Translations under genes and position numbers: made by a program
Shown: in pieces, positions 6,812 through 9,988 of the stretch
Layout of the letters: each line of letters opens with the position of its first letter
Position numbering within the stretch: position 1 is the stretch's first letter
NCBI GenBank assembly: GCA_021781625.1
Contig: JAJXWL010000048.1
Coordinates: 1 to 9,988 of the forward strand
Direction of reading: 5' to 3'
Length of the DNA: 9,988 nucleotides
Origin: a bacterium
GTDB lineage: Bacteria > Spirochaetota > Spirochaetia > JABEVK01
The notes under the pieces: generated by a model
Seen by the model: the letters and a program-made list of their open reading frames with translations, nothing else
Told to the model about the DNA's origin: nothing
The model's database searches: none

Positions 6812-9223
6812 TTAGGCCGGCAAAACGGCTTGATCGGGCGAAACGAAGGTCTCGGAAAAAAAGAACCCTAGGGCCGCTTCAACAACAGAGGCAAAGTGAA
6901 ACGTCATTTCTGTACGAACTTCTTCGGGGATTTCTTCAAGATCTCGTCGATTGTCCTCAGGAAGAAAGACATCTTTCAGACCGTGCCGATAGGCCGCCAA
7001 GACTTTTTCCTTGACGCCGCCTATGGGCAATACTCGTCCCGTCAGCGTAACTTCACCCGTCATAGCGACGCCAGAACGCAACGGTTGACCACGGAACGCC
7101 GAGACGAGGGCCGCAACAACTGTGATGCCGGCACTCGGACCATCTTTGGGTATAGCCCCTTCGGGAAAGTGAATATGAAGGTCACGCCCCCCTAAATCTT
7201 GCGAAGAGAGCTTCCAAAGCTGGGAGCGAGCTTTTACCAGCGAAAAGGCAATCCTGGCCGATTCTTTCATCACATCGCCCAGACTGCCGGTTAAAATTAA
7301 CTCGCCTTTTCCTGGAAACAGCGAAACCTCAACCGGGAGCACTTTGCCCCCGACTTCGGTCCAGGCGAGACCGTTTGCCAAGCCGGGCCGGGGTTCAAAG
7401 AGCAACTTATCGTCCTTCCAGACCGGAAGCCCTAAGTACTCTCGAACTTTGTCGGGGGTAATCCGCAGTTGAAAAGGTTCGCTAGCCTGACGGAGAGTTT
7501 GCGGCTCACGACCCTCTTCTAACAGTGCCCTAACAGTCTTTCTAAGAACCTGGCCGATTTGCCTCTCTAAAGCTCTCACCCCCGATTCGGCGGTGTAGTC
7601 GCGGATAATCACCTTGAGAGCTTCGGCGTCAATGGCAACATCCAGGCCCTCTAAACCGTTTTCTTTAAGTTCCTTAGGTTGCAAAAAGCCTTCGGCAATT
7701 TTAAGCTTTTCTAAGTCAGTGTAGCCAGGGACTTCTATGACTTCCATGCGGTCCTGGAGAGGTCGCGGGATGGTATGCAGGCTATTGGCCGTTGTCACAA
7801 ACAACACATCTGACAGATCGTAAGGAACTTCTAAATAATGGTCGGTAAAGGTGGCATTTTGCTCCGGGTCAAGCACCTCTAAAAGAGCCGATGCGGGGTC
7901 GCCCCGATAATCACTGGCCATCTTGTCAATTTCATCTAACAGAAACACCGGGTTTGAGGTCCCTGCTCGTTTCATCGATTGCAGAATTTTTCCCGGCAAG
8001 GCCCCAACATAAGTTTTGCGGTGCCCCCGGATCTCGGCTTCATCGCGCACCCCACCCAAGCTGATGCGTACAAAGTTTCGCCCCAGAGCCCGGGCTATGG
8101 AACGGCCTAACGAGGTTTTTCCTGTTCCCGGAGGGCCCACTAAGCACAGAATAGGCCCCTTAAGCTTGGCTTGAATCTGTCGAACCGCTAGGTAATCCAA
8201 AATGCGTTCTTTGATTTTTTTCATATCAAAGTGATCGCTGTCGAGAATCTCACGGGCCTCTTTAAGGTTCTTGTTATCGTCAGTTTTCTTGCCCCAGGGC
8301 AAGTCGGTGACCCATTCCAGATAGGTGCGTAGAATCCCTGCTTCGGGGGTAGACGACTGAAGGCGGGCAAGCCGAGAGCATTCTTTAAGCGATTTTTCTT
8401 TGACTTCGGGGGGGCAAGTCAGCGCCTCGACCTTTTGACGGAGTTCAGCGGCCCCTGTGGGATCACCATCTTCGTGACCCAATTCTTTATGGATTTCTTT
8501 GAGCTGTTCATTCAAAAAGTATTCCCGCTGACTCTGTTCCAAACGGCCTTTCACTTTTCGTTGAATATCCTGTTGAAGGCTGGCCAGTTCACTTTCGACT
8601 TGGATCGCCACCGCCAAATTCTCTAGGCGTGTGGTAGTGTCTTCTTCGAGAAACAATGCCAAACGCTTTTCTTCGGTTAAGTTAAGAAGCGGTGCCAAGA
8701 GGTCTACCAGCGTATCCGGCCGATCAGCCTCATAAACCGCCTGAAGTTTTTCTTTAGAAATTTTGTTGTGAAGCTCTTTAAACTCTTTGACCGAGGTCAG
8801 GATGATCTGCATCAACGACACGGTTGCGGGATTAACTTCTAAAGGAGTGTCGAGGGGCTGAACTTCGGCCCGGACATAATCTTGGCGCGGAAGGTACTTT
8901 TGCATCCTGGCTCGTTCTCGGCCCTCAACCAAGACGCGAACTGACCCATCGGGAAGTTTCAACGTCTGAAGGATATAAGCAACCACCCCTGTTGTATAAA
9001 GGTCAGCTTCTTGCGGGTTTTCAGCCTTAGACTTTTGAGGAACAAGAAACACCTCTTGCTTTTCAGAAAGAGCGATTTCTAAGGCCTTAACTCCCGCACC
9101 CCTAGGGGCAAAAAACGGGGCTACCGTTTGAGGAAACACCATGACCTCCCTCAGCGCCAGCAGAGGAAGGTCTTTTTTAAGATTTTTAGACGGCCGTTTT
9201 CCCAGTAAATTCATAAAGCTCAT
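6812..9223 (-). CDS. lon: ATP-dependent protease Lon (LonA type)
   Basis: An 803-residue cytosolic AAA+ serine protease that degrades misfolded and short-lived regulatory proteins. The order is standard LonA. The N-terminal substrate domain (about 18-210) opens with '[20 protein letters not shown]', and a coiled-coil linker follows (about 210-320, including '[19 protein letters not shown]'). The AAA+ module has Walker A 'GPPGTGKT' (363-370), Walker B 'VFLLDEID' (426-433) and the arginine-rich sensor region '[11 protein letters not shown]' (546-556). The protease domain has nucleophile Ser697 in 'PKDGPSAGI' and Lys740 in 'IGGVKEK', 43 residues apart as in E. coli. The 'GLAWTEVGG' segment (618-626) marks the protease domain start. 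All catalytic residues are present. The start lies inside the 3' end of clpX (38-base overlap) without a good Shine-Dalgarno; Met4 at 9214 is an alternative start. Translation is probably coupled to clpX. LonB is excluded by the long N-terminal domain and the lack of membrane segments. Confidence 0.97.
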   Translation of the reverse strand: MSFMNLLGKRPSKNLKKDLPLLALREVMVFPQTVAPFFAPRGAGVKALEIALSEKQEVFLVPQKSKAENPQEADLYTTGVVAYILQTLKLPDGSVRVLVEGRERARMQKYLPRQDYVRAEVQPLDTPLEVNPATVSLMQIILTSVKEFKELHNKISKEKLQAVYEADRPDTLVDLLAPLLNLTEEKRLALFLEEDTTTRLENLAVAIQVESELASLQQDIQRKVKGRLEQSQREYFLNEQLKEIHKELGHEDGDPTGAAELRQKVEALTCPPEVKEKSLKECSRLARLQSSTPEAGILRTYLEWVTDLPWGKKTDDNKNLKEAREILDSDHFDMKKIKERILDYLAVRQIQAKLKGPILCLVGPPGTGKTSLGRSIARALGRNFVRISLGGVRDEAEIRGHRKTYVGALPGKILQSMKRAGTSNPVFLLDEIDKMASDYRGDPASALLEVLDPEQNATFTDHYLEVPYDLSDVLFVTTANSLHTIPRPLQDRMEVIEVPGYTDLEKLKIAEGFLQPKELKENGLEGLDVAIDAEALKVIIRDYTAESGVRALERQIGQVLRKTVRALLEEGREPQTLRQASEPFQLRITPDKVREYLGLPVWKDDKLLFEPRPGLANGLAWTEVGGKVLPVEVSLFPGKGELILTGSLGDVMKESARIAFSLVKARSQLWKLSSQDLGGRDLHIHFPEGAIPKDGPSAGITVVAALVSAFRGQPLRSGVAMTGEVTLTGRVLPIGGVKEKVLAAYRHGLKDVFLPEDNRRDLEEIPEEVRTEMTFHFASVVEAALGFFFSETFVSPDQAVLPA

Positions 9224-9988
9224 AGACGCTGGTCTGCGCCATCTCCCTCGGATCGGTTAGGATTTTTGGCTTAAGGCCTTCCGTAAACACATCTTTGGTC
9301 ACCACGACCATCTTATGACCGGGAATCGACGGGAGGTCATACATTAAATCAAGCATGGAGGCTTCAACAATCGAACGCAAGCCACGAGCCCCAGTTTTTC
9401 TTTGCAGAGCCAGATCAGCAATCGCACCAATCGCGGCCACTTCAAACTTGAGTTCGGTATCATCAAGCTTTAAGGCCAACTGATACTGACGAATAATCGA
9501 GTTTTTGGGTTCCGTGGTGATCCGCACCAAATCGTCGCGGGTCAACTCATTCAGGGACACTGCCACCGGCAAGCGGCCGATAAACTCAGGAATTAAACCA
9601 AACTTGATCAAATCATCTGGGTGGAGGGCTCTGAACAGATCATCGTGGCTCTTACCGTGTTTGGTTACTTCGGTACCAAAACCCATGGCACTTTTGGCGA
9701 CACGACGTTCAATAATTTTTTCAAGGCCCACAAAGGCTCCGCCACAAATAAACAAGATCTTTGACGTATCGATCTTGAGGTATTCTTGGTTCGGGTGCTT
9801 TCGACCACCCTGGGGCGGGACGTTGGCGTGAGTTCCTTCAATAATTTTGAGCAAGGCTTGTTGGACACCTTCACCCGAAACATCCCGAGTGATCGAGACA
9901 TTTTCACCTTTCTTGGCAATCTTGTCGATTTCATCGACATAAACAATGCCCCGCTCGGCGGCTTGAATATCGCCTCCGGCCGCTTGAA
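9186..9988 (-). CDS. clpX: ATP-dependent Clp protease ATP-binding subunit ClpX (5' end outside window)
   Basis: The last 266 or so residues of the ClpX unfoldase. The frame is open to the window edge, so the zinc-binding domain and Walker A are missing from view. The visible part begins just ahead of Walker B '[11 protein letters not shown]' and continues with the pore-2 loop '[16 protein letters not shown]' and the RKH loop '[14 protein letters not shown]'. Next come the sensor-1 strand 'ILFICGGAF', the ClpP-docking loop (here MGF in 'SAMGFGTEV'), '[15 protein letters not shown]', and the sensor-2 arginine in '[20 protein letters not shown]'. ClpX is a hexameric ring that unfolds tagged substrates and feeds them to ClpP. 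Conservation is very high, so confusion with HslU or ClpA is excluded. clpP, and perhaps tig, would be expected just beyond the right edge, but that is outside the window. The stop codon at 9186-9188 lies 35 bases inside lon. Confidence 0.97.
   Translation of the reverse strand, partial: QAAGGDIQAAERGIVYVDEIDKIAKKGENVSITRDVSGEGVQQALLKIIEGTHANVPPQGGRKHPNQEYLKIDTSKILFICGGAFVGLEKIIERRVAKSAMGFGTEVTKHGKSHDDLFRALHPDDLIKFGLIPEFIGRLPVAVSLNELTRDDLVRITTEPKNSIIRQYQLALKLDDTELKFEVAAIGAIADLALQRKTGARGLRSIVEASMLDLMYDLPSIPGHKMVVVTKDVFTEGLKPKILTDPREMAQTSVYELYEFTGKTAV

Noticed and set aside
1..9988. A search for CRISPR arrays, tRNA genes, transposon ends, phage genes or a defence system.
   Set aside because: No regularly spaced repeats, cloverleaf-like sequences, transposase or integrase motifs, or defence-type gene pairs were seen. 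The window is filled with housekeeping genes in tight order.

Overview
This is an ordinary-looking, gene-dense bacterial chromosome segment with about 53% G+C by eye. The likely source is a spirochaete or a relative, at low-to-moderate confidence. The inference rests on gene order: a DNA polymerase III alpha C-terminus, then a YggT-type membrane protein, then recG, and separately clpX followed directly by lon. As I recall, both runs occur in Borrelia-type genomes; I could not check this here. Nothing suggests a plasmid, phage or insertion sequence: there are no transposases, integrases, tRNAs, rRNAs, CRISPR repeats or long inverted repeats, and codon use looks uniform.

Plus strand, 1-5585. 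The window opens inside dnaE, with the last 135 residues (OB-fold and C-terminal domain). A short gap follows, then a YggT-family membrane protein (484-1080), recG (1090-3177), and a protein of the RMD1/YagE (DUF155) type with a C-terminal membrane anchor (3174-4304, overlapping recG by ATGA). After 45 bases comes an M29-family metallo-aminopeptidase (4350-5585). Spacing suggests that dnaE, yggT, recG and the RMD1-like gene are one transcription unit. The aminopeptidase probably belongs to it too but has its own strong ribosome binding site.

Minus strand, 9988-5555. Reading from the right edge, clpX (3' two thirds) overlaps lon by 38 bases. Lon is followed after 24 bases by a 410-residue protein with a complete RNase HI domain at its C-terminus. 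Its roughly 230-residue N-terminal region looks like a decayed nucleotidyltransferase of the DUF4037 sort. The last gene of this unit runs into the aminopeptidase gene tail to tail, with a 31-base coding overlap.

Functionally, the left half combines replication (DnaE), fork rescue and recombination (RecG), membrane organisation (YggT), an unexplained membrane-anchored protein and peptide turnover. The right half is a protein quality-control pair (ClpX, Lon) with RNA-DNA hybrid removal appended. No gap of 300 bases or more lacks a gene; the longest is the 75 bases between dnaE and yggT. The items most worth a second look are the domain fusion on RNase HI, the RMD1-like gene coupled to recG, and the dnaE/yggT junction, where the two genes share one frame separated by a single TGA beside a 15-base tandem repeat. 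I see no strong evidence for a wholly new system in this window.
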